A stretch of 64,000 nt of DNA from Actinernus sp. WN-2022 (Eukaryota > Cnidaria > Anthozoa > Actiniaria > Actinernidae): positions 868,001 through 932,000 of the forward strand of contig JAOWCC010001368.1 in the NCBI GenBank assembly GCA_030867875.1, read 5' to 3'. This document shows, piece by piece, positions 20,260 through 33,986 of this stretch. Under the pieces are notes generated by a model that was given only the letters and a program-made list of their open reading frames with translations, was not told the DNA's origin and did no database searches. The stretch's first letter is position 1. Every line of letters begins with the position of its first letter. Made by a program: the position numbers and the translations under genes.

Positions 20260-22373
20260 TTTGGTATAACTTTATTTACCCACGGAATATCTCATCAGGA
20301 TTTAAAAATAAATAAATAAATAAATAAGTAATGATAATGTAAATAAAAATAAATAATAACATCTAATCATAACTACTATAATAATAATAATCTAATTTTA
20401 AATAATGCTAAGTTTAGTACCTGCTTTCCATGAGAGCCGTGCATTACATATAATATATTATAAAAAATTAAGAATAAAAATAAGACTTTAGAATAACAGT
20501 TAGACTTGTTCAAAACAGCCCGCTCGAAAACTGCTAAGATTATTTGCTTGCCGCAACCCGACTGGGAGGCTATCCCACAGCACCGCACCCTTATAACCAA
20601 AGCTATCCTTAAGATAATTTGTGCGGGGCATAGGAATAGCCAGTTTGCCCTCGGTGTCTCTCAAAGAATAAGAGGTAACATTACGATATGTAAACATGGA
20701 CCGCATATAGTCTGGGGCAAGACCATTCATTGATTTGTAGACCATGACTGCGGTTTGAAATTTTCGTTGCGAAGCGAGTTTTTTCCAACCAAACCTCTCA
20801 ATCAGAATATCGGCATCAGCGTCATAGTTGGAGAACGATAAGACCCTTGCAGCTCGATTTTGCAACTTTTGAAGCTTAGTAGCACAAGTTATGCTACAAC
20901 TATCCCAGACAATGCAACAATAATTGAAATGTGGTTGAACAAGGGAATTGTAGATTGAATGCATGGTTTTATCAGGAACACAATTTCTTACACGTTTCAG
21001 GGCTCCAATTCCAGAAGCAATCTTTTTAGTCAACCCCTTGATGTGCACATTCCATGATAGATTTTGGTCAATATGCACACCAAGTGATTTTGTATGAGGC
21101 ACCTGCTTTATAGGGACGCCATCGATTGCCAGGATTGGAGCTGACTGAAACGTGGATAATCTTTGTCGTGACCCGATAACCATAAACTCTGTTTTTGATT
21201 GGTTTAAGGTAAGCTTGTTAGCGACAAGCCAATGATTAACGCTTGCAAGGTCTTGATTGACATAATAATTAATGTCATCTACATTATTACTTGCAAATGT
21301 TAAATGAGTATCATCCGCATACATACGGGGCTGGGAGTGTGCAAGACAATTTGGTAAGTCATTTATGTAGATGAGGAAAAGCAAAGGACCTAAAATTGTC
21401 CCTTGTGGAATTCCACAGCGCAGAGAACGGGTACTAGAAAGTTGCCCATTCACAAAACACTTTTGATTGCGCTCATAAAGGTATGACTTAAACCAATTAC
21501 TTGCTTTCCCCCCAAACCCGTATGCATTAAGCTTTTTTAAGATCTAGAAATACGACGGCATTCACATTGCCACGATCGATATTGTAGGCCCAGTTGTTGG
21601 TGGCCTCAAGAAGGGCAGTCACCGTAGAGTGAAGACTCCGAAAACCCGATTGACTGTCAGATAGCAATTTGTTTTCGATTAGAAAATCATGAACTTGATT
21701 ATAAACAATCCTCTCGAAAACTTTTGCTATTACTGGAATTATTGATATGGGACGATAATTGTCCAAATCTCTACGCTGTCCCTGTTTGAACAATGGAATT
21801 ACCTTAGCACATTTCCATTCATCTGGAAATATACCTGTAGTAATTGAGCAGTTGAAAATAGTACAAAGGGATTCCGCTATCAAGTCGGGACATATACGGA
21901 AAAGTCTAGCAGAGATTTTATCCAAACCCGTCGCTTTAGATTTGCAAAGTTTAGATAAAAGAGAGAAAACAACTGCAGGATTTGTCTGTTTGATTTGAAA
22001 ATTACCACCATCAAGACAATCATTGCTATTTCGAGGTGCAAGATAGTCTAGGTGTGAAATATTTCCAGAGCGAGGTATTCTCTCAGCTAGCTTAGGCCCT
22101 ATGTCGGCAAAGTGATTGTTAAACGTTTCACATAATTGATTAGAGTCTGTCACAGGAGATCCATTACACACGATCTCCTTTATATGAGAGTTGTTTTGCT
22201 TTCTTGAAGTCAGCTCATTAATAATACCCCAAGTTTTTTTGATATTATTCTCATTTTCGTGGAAAGCTGTCTTGTAATGAACCTCCTTTGTACGTTTTAT
22301 TTCCCCATTCACAAAATTGCGGGCTTTTTTAAAAGCGGACCAGTCATATGGGTCTTTAGATTGTATCGCTTTG
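20260..22373 (-). mobile_element. 5'-truncated CR1/L2-like LINE, copy 1
   Basis: Inserted between TTTG (20,260-20,263) and TTTG (22,370-22,373); the empty site is seen in copy 3 near 43,556-43,563. The minus strand encodes an RT in two pieces, 22,312-21,527 and 21,453-20,500. The first has LDNYRPISIIPVIAKVFERI and ends LDLKKA. The second has CGIPQGTILGPLLFLIYIND, YADDTHL (catalytic motif C) and a final WDSLPVGLRQ. Between them a small deletion removes the rest of motif A and shifts the frame, so the RT is inactive. No endonuclease domain is left. The 3' end is A/T-rich with (TTTA)n near 20,310. Confidence 0.9.
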
Positions 22374-23664
22374 ATATACCGTCGGTTAGGTTTTTGTTCG
22401 GCGGTGCGAAAAAAGTAACGTGTTCTATCGTTGCAGACAATAGAACGTCTCGTCGCGCGAATATAGTTGAGTAATTGACGTCAATCCCGCTGAAAATTAG
22501 CTCTAGCTGTCACGATCATATAAACAATATTCGGACCCCCAAAAATAACACTTCCCGTCGTCATATCGAAAAAACGGCTTGGACAGGAAAAAATATAGAA
22601 ACTTTACTTTACAAATACGCAAAAATATCACTGGCTCAAAATGTTGTCGGTTGTCGTAAGAAATATGCAAGTTTACTGAGAAGAGTAGTACTCCTTAACA
22701 TGATACGGTATGAACCGAGAAGAGTAGTACTCCTTAACATGATACAGTAGTGAAGAAAATGACTCATTTCTTTAAAAGTAATGGGTTACAATTTTGGTCA
22801 GTTCAAAAATAAAAGTTGCAAGTCATAATTTATTTGGCCAACAAAATAATAAAACGTCAGCTCATACTTTTGTTCTATTTCAACGGTCGGCCGCAACGGA
22901 CTTTAGTTTATTAGTAAAGTTATGATCCTGTTATGTTTAGTTAGTTTGTTATGATGCCAGTATTCTTGAGGCCCTGTTAGGGTTTTAGGATTATGGATTA
23001 TTAGGGTTTTCAGAGACGGGATACGAATTATTGGCAACTAAATAAAAAGATTACGGATTATTTGGGTTGGATTTTAGGACTACGGATTACTATCACATCG
23101 ATGACTTACGGATATTTGCGTTTACAAAATAAGGATACGGATTATTTCCAAAATTTACCCAGGATTACGGATTATTCAGATCCCCCTGACAACAGGGCCT
23201 CATTCTTAATGTGGAATGGTGATATTTGTAAATATTTTACTTGGCAGTGTTGATAATGTGTAATACTTGGTAATTGGTGTGTCTATCAAAGAAGCTTGTA
23301 AATATACGCTGTGGAAAACAACAATAAACACTACCGCCTTGAAATTAATGAAGTCAGATTTGTTTGCCATCTACCCTGCTACACAGATTCCTTCCCCCTC
23401 TACATGCCATAGAGTACCACGTGATTGGACTTGTAAATATATATATGCTGTGGAAAACGACAACAAACAACAATATATTTATTTGTACCAATCAATTTAC
23501 ATTTTTGTTTTATATAATAAGAAAATAAGCAGAAAGTGTGGTACGGGCGCCCTAGAATAACTAAAAAGCTAATCTAGCTGGGGCGCCCTTATCTGATAAA
23601 TGTGCAAAGAAAGGTGCGAAAGAGGAGAGTGCGTGAATATACTTAATTTGCAATTAATAGTAAA
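22374..23664. repeat. 3' part of the unit: degenerate repeats, no gene
   Basis: Includes a 42-bp tandem duplication ('gagaagagtagtactcctta' at ~22,678 and ~22,719), a run of degenerate 'tacggatta' repeats (22,970-23,180), and a short palindrome 'gggcgccctag..ctggggcgccc' (23,546-23,590). Small plus-strand frames there show no domain. Confidence 0.5.
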
Positions 23665-24669
23665 AACGTAAATCTTGAATAAAACTTGACAAAAACCTAT
23701 ACAGTGTCTTCTTGTGTTCCTTAACTATGTCTGTGCCATGTTACAGCGAATTTCAGCTTGGGCTACTTGTGGGAAAATTATGCTGGGAATTTTAAACTAA
23801 CTAAAACCCTACCCTGAACCATAAAAAAAACCCTAACCGGTCAGTAAACAAGATCTTACCCACCTAGAGCTAGGGTTCTCAAGAAAAACTCGCAAACTCA
23901 ACCTCCCTCTACGCCCGTGTGAAATCGTTTGGCGAAACTGAACAAACTGTGTCAACCGAGCCGACTTTTACAGAATAATCACAGCTGCGGCTGAGCTAAC
24001 AAAAAGCATTTGAACTGATTAAAAAAAAATGGTACTGGTTCCAAAAAATGGTACTGGTTCAAAAAATTTATACTGGTTCAAAAATTTTGAACCAAAGATA
24101 TAATTGAACCACAACAGATATATTGATTTAGATGGGAGGTCTGTTGGATAAATTGATTTAGGTGAGGTCTGTTGGTTATTTAACAATTAGACCTGCAGCC
24201 CGTATGGGCTACGAGTCAATAGCCTGTGAGGCCAAGCCGAATGGGCTATTTAACTCGTAGCCCATGAGGGCGAGAGGTCTAATTATTGTTTTAGTATAAA
24301 CTAACTAGTCGGACAGTAGAAAATAATAGAAATATGATTATTATTTTTATTTCATGAAAATGCGTGCGGTTTTTCTCTACCACGGGCTATCACAAATAGA
24401 CCTATAGTAGGGTAGCCAATCAGAATGCAGGATTTGTAATAGCTAGTCCACTAGTTGGTTTATACTAAATTGATTTAGATGAGAGGTCTGTTGAATATAT
24501 TGATTTAGATGAGATGTCTGTTGGATATTTAACAATTATTCACCAATGAAAGTGGAATAGTGGTGGATATTTACTAAGCCACTTCGGCGAGGTAAATATC
24601 CACCACTATTCTGTTTCAGTTTAACTTATTTGCCGCAAATATAAATAGTAAACTTACAAAGAATAAAAT

Positions 24670-25150
24670 AAGTGGTGGGGTAGCCCAAGAGAAACCACAA
24701 AGGCTTGTGAAGTTTTGGGCCACATCGTTACAATTAATATTGGTTAATGGATTAATAGAGGCGGCAAGAGCAGCACACTAACAATTAAACAACTCAATCA
24801 ACAAATACATTACAATGCACACGTAAAGGGTAATAAAATAATTAATCGCGGGAGAGAAGATAGTTCTTAATTTTGAATTGAAAAGAAGAAAACGACCTTA
24901 CGTTACGTATATTTGAACTCAAAGTATTGTAAAATTTAGGACCTTGGAAACTAACAGAGAACAGTCTTATTTGTTCTTACACATTTAGGAACATGAAATA
25001 AATGAGAACTTCGGATATTGTAACTGTGAATTTGATCGTTCCTCAACAATAAGTTGTCGAAACCGTAAGGAAGTAAATTTATTGAAGGGCTCTTAAAGCA
25101 TGAAAACGACCTGTACATGTATGTGACAATTTGCATCACTCGATTCCGTT
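24670..25150 (-). pseudogene. LINE 3' remnant, copy 2
   Basis: Counterpart of 13,060-13,540. It differs by a few substitutions shared with copy 3 (for example GGGCTCTTAAAG in place of GATCTCTTAAAG near 25,087). Confidence 0.7.
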
Positions 25151-26252
25151 ATTACTTTTACGGTCGCTTTTAAGTTTTATCAAGTCAAATAAAGTCTAAT
25201 TTTACGAAGATCGTGTATGTGAAAATGCTGATTATATATTTTCATGGATTACACGGATTAGACCCGATTCCCTTTGGTTTCCCTTCGGATACACCATACG
25301 GTTTCTTCTTAAGAATCTTTTAGAAGTACCCAGGCAAAGCACAAACAAGGACCAACATGACTATCTTTGGAAAGCTAAGACCACGAAACTTACCGAAATG
25401 ACCTTCTTAGCTCCAAAATATTCACAGTTTGCTGGCTTCGCCTAAAGACTACCCTGGTTGCCAGAGGTTCTAATGCCCTCTCTAAGCCAAAGTTGGCGAG
25501 AAGCGTAGCAACAAGAAGGTACTCCTTGCAGCTTTGCATCTAAACTTTGGCTTAGAGGGAAGTAGAACCTCTGGCATCCAGGGTACCTGAAGACGTGACT
25601 CTGTGTAAATCTCCAGCGATAACGAATCGCATTTTAGTCCAACAGCTAGTTCTTCTATCATGAGTGAAGTTATGATGTCCAACGGCACTTTGAGCCCCAA
25701 CCAAACAAGTCCAACATCACCCAACATCGTCGCCGGGTACAACATGTTGGACTTGTTTGGCCACCATGTTGGATGATGTTGGGTGATATTTTCTTTTGTG
25801 TTTGACATTCGTCCAACGTTGTCCAACAATGTTGGGTGATGTTGGCCAACAATGTTGCATTCGTTTGTACGGGCCATTACACAAAGTCACTATTTCCAAA
25901 TATTAGTCCACCATTCCAACAAGAACCTCCACTGTTTCAACCATCTCTCCAGCTTGGAGTCCAACTTCAGAGAGAGCGAAAGTCAGTTTGAGATTCAGTT
26001 TGTAAGTGGTAAACTATTTCACACCGAAATATACAGCAAATGAGCGTGTGCACAACAATATGGTTTCTAGGCCCTCTCCCCCCCCCCCCCCCCCCCCAAT
26101 ATAATAGCAAAACAATAATAACTCTTTTTGCTGTAGAAATGACTTGATGACTTGCTTAATTTGAGCACTATTTCATTTCTTTCAGATTTCAATTGATATC
26201 CTAACATTCTAGAGCAGAAATTACAGGTTTTCTTAATCAAAAAGCGAAGTTG

Positions 26253-27088
26253 ACTTTCAAGATTTTCAAATTGTCACATATGTAGGTAATTTTCATGCTG
26301 ACCCCTTCAATTGTTTTGATACGAATACATACATGTAAATTTTCCCAAATTGAGTTTATAATAAATATCTTCAAATTTCATAATCCTTTGTTGTTTGAAT
26401 ATTGGCTCAGTATGGGCATCAAATGCTTCCTTATCTATAATTCTAATTACACATTTTTGGAGCAATGATACGGTAGTAACGCAATAATGGAGGTATGGGT
26501 ACACTAGGGGAAAGTATAGTGTTTGTAGGGCCGGCTTAGAAACTAGAAATTAGAAATTGAGCATAATTACAAATTCAAACTTTGATGATAGTGTTCTTGA
26601 AAATTTAGAATGGGACTGACTATCTACTCGCCGAAGTATTAAGCTATTGGCCATCAAAATGTACAAAGTGTACAATAATCAAGTGCCTAAATATTTAATT
26701 AATAAATTTTCTAAAGTTGTGACCCAATATAATATAAGAGGTTCGACAACAAAATTACAATTGCCTCTCCCAAAAACAAACTATGGGAAAAAGCATTTCG
26801 GCTACAAAGGAGCTTTTGTCTGGAATTCTTTACCTGAAGAGATACAGGAACTTTCCAAATCAATTACTAATTTTAGAAATAAGCTGAACAAATTACCCCA
26901 CTGCTTCTTTGATGCCCTGTAAATTGAGCATTTATCCTTTTTATATCATATCATTTTATATCATAGTATATTCTACATGTATATATAAATATTGTAATAT
27001 TTTTATACACAGCTTTTATGGAAAACTGTGTTGTATTAGACTGATAGAACTACTGTGTTGAAATAAAATATTTACTTACTTGTAAAAA
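26253..27088. pseudogene. Pair of opposed LINE 3' remnants, copy 2
   Basis: A minus-strand remnant (26,253-26,513) and a plus-strand remnant (26,593-27,088), counterparts of 14,640-14,900 and 14,980-15,475. One private change, ATCGAAATG to ATCAAAATG near 26,655. Confidence 0.7.
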
Positions 27089-27657
27089 CTTACTAATTAA
27101 GGCAAAAAAACTTTAATGCATTTTTGTTTTAATACAAATGCATGCTTGTATAAAATTTCATAAGCCAGAAAGTTTAAGCTTTCTGCTGTCATAGCCATTA
27201 TACAAATCTCCAAACATTTCTCTTCCAATTCTGAAGACTTACTCTGCTGTCCAGACTTCCATTCTCCCAATTTACACATGCCCGAGCAATTCTAATACTC
27301 TGTAATCATTGGCACAGTTCATTTGGCAGTCAAACGGGTTCAGTCTTTGTTCGTTTAGAGCTCTCTAAATAGTAAATAAATAAGTTTTCATATATGCTTC
27401 TCTTCATCCAGCTCTTTTGATGCCTTCCATTCTCACTCTCACTGAACAATGATTTGATTATTCAAGCCTCAGCAAATTCTAATTTGAATATGAATAAACA
27501 AATCCAGTGGAATTTTTCCTTCTGTTTATATTGTTTAATTAGTTGTGTCATGAATATCTGATTGTGAGAAGCCATTTCAAAGCCTAGTGATTGTTTTAGA
27601 TGTGGTTTCTAGATCCTCGTGCCATGAACATCTAATGTAGTTGTGTGTTCATACCAG

Positions 27658-30600
27658 GTGCAAGTGTTAATACCAGGGAGAAGGATGGCCTAACACCATT
27701 ACATCTTGCTGTTTACCATGGCAATGCTAACTGTGTGAAAATACTCATTGACTATGGAGCTGATGTGAACAGCACTTCAAGGTACAATATACACAGCAAG
27801 AACATAATCAGGGTATACAAACATAACAGACCTATGTTACCATGCTGCAACTTCCCTGCAATGTATTAAATTGTGTTAAATATATCTTTAAACACAAAGA
27901 TCTTCAACAAATCCTTGAGGATCTTAACAAAGATCTTTGAGGATCTTTCAAAGAAAATCCCTGAGGATCCTTGCAAGTTCTTTGAAAAATCCTTGAGGTT
28001 CTTAACAAAGATCTTTGAGGATCTTTCACAGAAAATCCCTGAGGATCCTTGCAAGTTCTTTGAAAAATCCTTGAGGATCTTTCAAATATAATCCCTGAAG
28101 TCATCCTTGTAAGGATCTTAACAAAGATCTTTGAGGATCTTGTAAAGTGAGGATCTTTGCATTTTCTTTGAAAGATCCTTGTAAGATCTTTGTAAGATCT
28201 TTGTAAGATCCTCAATTTTGAGGATCTTTGGCAGGTCTTTGAGGATCCTGTGAGTTCCTTGAGGATCTTAAATAATACAAGGCTTTTCACCAGGGATAAG
28301 AGAGCTTAAGCAATGACGATGGCAACAGCAGTGATGATGGGATGTAGAAAAGTGTTTTCCCTCAAAATTTGATGTTTACTATTCCTTTATTTGCCTTTAA
28401 TTACTTTCACATCAAAAAATATGATAAGCATAGAATTATTTTCATGCCAAATGAAAACAGAGTGATGACTTTCTTATGTTTGCATTCTCTTGTTAACATA
28501 GCTGAAATGTTGGGGTTGTCAAGTTGTGTTTTTGCAGAGAATGGCCAAACTGCATGTGTATTTTCATGTTCAGTTATTGTATTTTGTTAAGGCTATTGTT
28601 TTATATTGTTGTCCTATATGTTGCCATCATTGAACTTAAGCTCTCTATTTTGTGTCCAGGTTCGGCAGTACCCCATTACACCAGGCTGCCTATTTTGGTC
28701 ACTTTGCCAGTGCACAGATCCTACTACAGGCAGGAGCTCTAGTTAATGTGGAGGAGGCCTGGGGACAGACACCACTATTCCTCGCTGCACAGAGAGCACA
28801 CAGGTGAGTGTATTTAGGTACTCTAGGAGAATGAAATTAGTTTAAAATGAAATTCAACCTTAATTATATAGATTGAAACATTAAATTATTATGCATAAAG
28901 AGATCCTGAATGATGTTGTTGCTTTATAGTGGGGTAGTGCAATTACTGCTGCAGTACAATGCATCTGTTGTGCAAACAGACAAAGCCCATTATAAGACTG
29001 CTCTTCACGTGGCCTGCGAGGCACAAAGCATTGCATGTGTGCAATACCTCCTGGATGCTGGTGCTAACCCCAATGTACAGAGCAGTAGTGGAAAAACACC
29101 AATGCATGAAGGTGAGGCTGTTATTGCCACTTTAGTGCCGTTTGTCTGTGTTAATTGTGTATTGTGACCACACTACCAAGAGACAATATTGTAAGTGAAA
29201 TAGTTTACTTAGGAGTCAGTCATACACACCCTAACTAAATACATCATGTAAACCTACATGAAGTGTGTCAGATACAAAAAACCACTAAAAGAACACTCTG
29301 TAGAGGTGACCAAAAATTATTCCCTTGGGTTAGGGCCAGAAACGTATTCCCCGACTCTGTGTCCATTGGCTTGTGAGATGCAGGCGAGGTAATGTTACTA
29401 CGTTCTACTCTGTGTCCATTGGCTTGTGAGATGCAGGCGAGGTATGTTATTATATGCTCTACTCTGTGTCCATTGGCTTGTGAGATGCAGGCGAGGTATG
29501 TTAATATGCTCTACTCTATGTGTCCATTGGCTTGTGAGATTGCACTGGCGAAGTATTTTAATATGCTCTACTCTGTGTCCATTGGCTTGTGAGATGCAGG
29601 CGAGGTAATGTTAATACGCTCTACTCTGTGTCCATTGGCTTGTGAGATGCAGGCGAGGTATGTTAATATGCTCTACTCTCTGTGTCCATTGGCTTGTGAG
29701 ATGCAGGCGAGGTATGTTAATATGCTCTACTCTGTGTCCATTGGCTTGTGAGATGCACTGGCGAGGTATTTTAATATGCTCTACTCTGTGTCCATTGGCT
29801 TGCGAGATGCAGGCGAGGTATGTTAATATGCTCTACTCTTTGGATTTTAGTTGTGACAAGTGAGGAGGTAGAACCACTGACATACCTTCTTGTGGAATAT
29901 GGTGCAAGATGTGATATCTGTGATCAAAGCGAAAGTTCACCTGTGGCTGGCCTGGAGGGTCTCATGCTGCGCTATTCTAATGGTTCAAATATGGAACAGT
30001 ACACAAGATATCAACAACTGCTAGAGTTTCTGTGGAAAGCGCATGGTGAGTCAACATGTAATTCACATGTCTGAGTGTTTAGTCATTGGTTTTATCTTCG
30101 ACAGAGTGATTGTAACATGGCAGGTTACTTACTCTAAAAGCAATTGTTTTTACCATTAAGCCGAGTTCTGGGTCCTGGAAGTTCTTTTTGTACCCTGGAA
30201 AACTCCTGGCATTTCATCATCTCTCAGTAAGTACGAACACTGTTTGAGACATGGCACAAAGCGTGCGTCACAAGAAAAAAGTCACAAGCAGAAAGGCTAA
30301 GAAGATTGATGATATAACTTATTTTAAACTTATTGAATTAACCGAGAATAGAAAGCACTGAAGCGGAATCCCACGAGCAAAAGCCAAGCAATTCGCAAGC
30401 AACAAGCGAAGTAGCCTGCGTAGCCCGGCGCCGGCTACAAAGCGAATAAGCGAAGCAAAGCACGAGGTTAGCAAAACCCCTGTAAGGGCCACCCCAAACA
30501 TTCTGCTACTGGCCAGCATGTCTAAGTTTAACCTTGCCTAATTACATTAGCCTCATAAAACATCCATACCTCCTTACAAGCTGCAGTGTAAAGAATCTTG

Positions 30601-30998
30601 TTTAGTATTTTATCCGGCTAGTTGTGAGCTTATGTTCAAGATGGTGGCTAGCTGTTGTATTGTGATCAATGTTATGTTATGATTTAGTGCCATCTATTTG
30701 GTGTACATTGTATGCCACTAAAGGTGTAGATGCAAGTGGAGTATAGATGCAAGTTTTCCATACCTGCACCATATGTAAACTATTTCCTAAGTATATTTTT
30801 CAATGAACAATCAATAGTTTTAATCGTTAAATTGTTCACTTTGTAGGTCAACCCAAGAGCCTGATGCAGATGTGTAGAGGTACCATCCGTCGGATATTTT
30901 CCCCAAGCAGCCTTAATCTTGTCAATGAACTAGACATTCCATCCTGCCTTAAGAACTACATCCTTCATGTAGTGGAGGACACAGCAGATGAGGGCTGA
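27658..30998 (+). CDS. ASB gene copy 2, exons 2-6 only
   Basis: Exons 27,658-27,781; 28,660-28,803; 28,930-29,111; 29,851-30,045; 30,847-30,998. All splice sites and the reading frame are intact and match copy 1. There is no counterpart of exon 1, and the unit boundary excludes it, so this copy has no start codon of its own in the expected place. It could be transcribed as an alternative downstream cassette of the exon 1 promoter, join exon 5 of copy 1 in frame, or be silent. It encodes ankyrin repeats 2-6 and a complete SOCS box. Confidence 0.8.
27903..28278. repeat. GATC minisatellite, copy 2
   Basis: Counterpart of 16,290-16,665, of the same length. Confidence 0.75.
29348..29845 (+). repeat. 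52-bp minisatellite, copy 2
   Basis: Counterpart of 17,735-18,232 in the intron before exon 5. The unit order appears identical to copy 1. Confidence 0.8.
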
Positions 30999-31872
30999 GT
31001 GATCAAACATGCTTTACTGTTGATGTGGCTCATGTGTACTATTGTCCGTCACCGTGCAAAAGTTGGTCAACCCTCAACCAACATCTATATGGACACTCGA
31101 CTGACTCTCGGATGAGCGTTCATTAAGATGTTGGTTGAGGGTCGATCGAGCCTTTTTCCCTGTGCCGCCTGATACCGAAAATTTACTAATATGCCATCAA
31201 CCCCCTGTGGTATTAGTGAGGTGTTGATTAAACTAAATTAAATAGTTCGACTATTAGGTCTAACCTCTTCTAAACCCGTTTTTCCAAACTAAAATTCTCA
31301 ATTGAAACTGCAAGACAATGCTATTTCTCTGTCTTGTTTAAGCTACAATACGAAACAAATGGATCAGTTTTTTTGGAAGATACTTGCAACAAGGTTTCAT
31401 TTGTCTCAATGTGGTGAGACGGAGAGTCTGACTGAAATAAAATAGTTTGGAAAAACGGGGAATAGTTTGGAAAAACGGGGAATAGTTTGGAAGAGGTTGT
31501 CTGAAATATGTAGGTTTTGTTAATTGTAACAAGGTCTAAAATAGTAACGGTGGCTGAGCAGTATTGTGTATCTCGACAGACTGTTGGTCGACAATCTCGT
31601 ACCCAGACCTATTTGTTTCTTACTGCGCATGCTCGACGAGATAGGTTGGTCCAGATCTCGAGACCTGTCAATGGCCAAAAAGCAGGCTAAATTATCAGGA
31701 ATGGCAGGTGAAGGTAATTTTGAACTGCCAAAGCAAAAATAAAATGGCAGGCGATATGGTACAGGTTTGATTTGTTTGCTTGTAAACTGCGACACACCAT
31801 ATTTTTTACGGCAACTGACAGCAGTTAAGAACGAACCATGTGATTCGAATTTTCTGTACAACGTGATCACTG

Positions 31873-33986
31873 TTTGGTATAACTTTATTTACCCACGGAA
31901 TATCTCATCAGGATTTAAAAATAAATAAATAAATAAATAAGTAATGATAATGTAAATAAAAATAAATAATAACATCTAATCATAACTACTATAATAATAA
32001 TAATCTAATTTTAAATAATGCTAAGTTTAGTACCTGCTTTCCATGAGAGCCGTGCATTACATATAATATATTATAAAAAATTAAGAATAAAAATAAGACT
32101 TTAGAATAACAGTTAGACTTGTTCAAAACAGCCCGCTCGAAAACTGCTAAGATTATTTGCTTGCCGCAACCCGACTGGGAGGCTATCCCACAGCACCGCA
32201 CCCTTATAACCAAAGCTATCCTTAAGATAATTTGTGCGGGGCATAGGAATAGCCAGTTTGCCCTCGGTGTCTCTCAAAGAATAAGAGGTAACATTACGAT
32301 ATGTAAACATGGACCGCATATAGTCTGGGGCAAGACCATTCATTGATTTGTAGACCATGACTGCGGTTTGAAATTTTCGTTGCGAAGCGAGTTTTTTCCA
32401 ACCAAACCTCTCAATCAGAATATCGGCATCAGCGTCATAGTTGGAGAACGATAAGACCCTTGCAGCTCGATTTTGCAACTTTTGAAGCTTAGTAGCACAA
32501 GTTATGCTACAACTATCCCAGACAATGCAACAATAATTGAAATGTGGTTGAACAAGGGAATTGTAGATTGAATGCATGGTTTTATCAGGAACACAATTTC
32601 TTACACGTTTCAGGGCTCCAATTCCAGAAGCAATCTTTTTAGTCAACCCCTTGATGTGCACATTCCATGATAGATTTTGGTCAATATGCACACCAAGTGA
32701 TTTTGTATGAGGCACCTGCTTTATAGGGACGCCATCGATTGCCAGGATTGGAGCTGACTGAAACGTGGATAATCTTTGTCGTGACCCGATAACCATAAAC
32801 TCTGTTTTTGATTGGTTTAAGGTAAGCTTGTTAGCGACAAGCCAATGATTAACGCTTGCAAGGTCTTGATTGACATAATAATTAATGTCATCTACATTAT
32901 TACTTGCAAATGTTAAATGAGTATCATCCGCATACATACGGGGCTGGGAGTGTGCAAGACAATTTGGTAAGTCATTTATGTAGATGAGGAAAAGCAAAGG
33001 ACCTAAAATTGTCCCTTGTGGAATTCCACAGCGCAGAGAACGGGTACTAGAAAGTTGCCCATTCACAAAACACTTTTGATTGCGCTCATAAAGGTATGAC
33101 TTAAACCAATTACTTGCTTTCCCCCCAAACCCGTATGCATTAAGCTTTTTTAAGATCTAGAAATACGACGGCATTCACATTGCCACGATCGATATTGTAG
33201 GCCCAGTTGTTGGTGGCCTCAAGAAGGGCAGTCACCGTAGAGTGAAGACTCCGAAAACCCGATTGACTGTCAGATAGCAATTTGTTTTCGATTAGAAAAT
33301 CATGAACTTGATTATAAACAATCCTCTCGAAAACTTTTGCTATTACTGGAATTATTGATATGGGACGATAATTGTCCAAATCTCTACGCTGTCCCTGTTT
33401 GAACAATGGAATTACCTTAGCACATTTCCATTCATCTGGAAATATACCTGTAGTAATTGAGCAGTTGAAAATAGTACAAAGGGATTCCGCTATCAAGTCG
33501 GGACATATACGGAAAAGTCTAGCAGAGATTTTATCCAAACCCGTCGCTTTAGATTTGCAAAGTTTAGATAAAAGAGAGAAAACAACTGCAGGATTTGTCT
33601 GTTTGATTTGAAAATTACCACCATCAAGACAATCATTGCTATTTCGAGGTGCAAGATAGTCTAGGTGTGAAATATTTCCAGAGCGAGGTATTCTCTCAGC
33701 TAGCTTAGGCCCTATGTCGGCAAAGTGATTGTTAAACGTTTCACATAATTGATTAGAGTCTGTCACAGGAGATCCATTACACACGATCTCCTTTATATGA
33801 GAGTTGTTTTGCTTTCTTGAAGTCAGCTCATTAATAATACCCCAAGTTTTTTTGATATTATTCTCATTTTCGTGGAAAGCTGTCTTGTAATGAACCTCCT
33901 TTGTACGTTTTATTTCCCCATTCACAAAATTGCGGGCTTTTTTAAAAGCGGACCAGTCATATGGGTCTTTAGATTGTATCGCTTTG
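31873..33986 (-). mobile_element. 5'-truncated CR1/L2-like LINE, copy 2
   Basis: Same insertion site, same TTTG flanks and same motif A deletion as the LINE at 20,260-22,373. It was therefore copied by the segmental duplication and did not arrive by a second retrotransposition. Confidence 0.9.

Larger units (their letters stand above)
11919..23664. repeat. Tandem unit copy 1 (11.75 kb)
   Basis: It starts AACG-TAAATCTTG within the intron 1 foldback element and ends just before the next AACGTAAATCTTG. It contains ASB exons 2-6, the 2.1 kb LINE and several LINE remnants and minisatellites. Copies 1, 2 and 3 are almost identical by eye. The bases AACG occur at the left breakpoint (11,919-11,922), at both internal junctions, and at the right breakpoint (46,472-46,475). 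Confidence 0.95.
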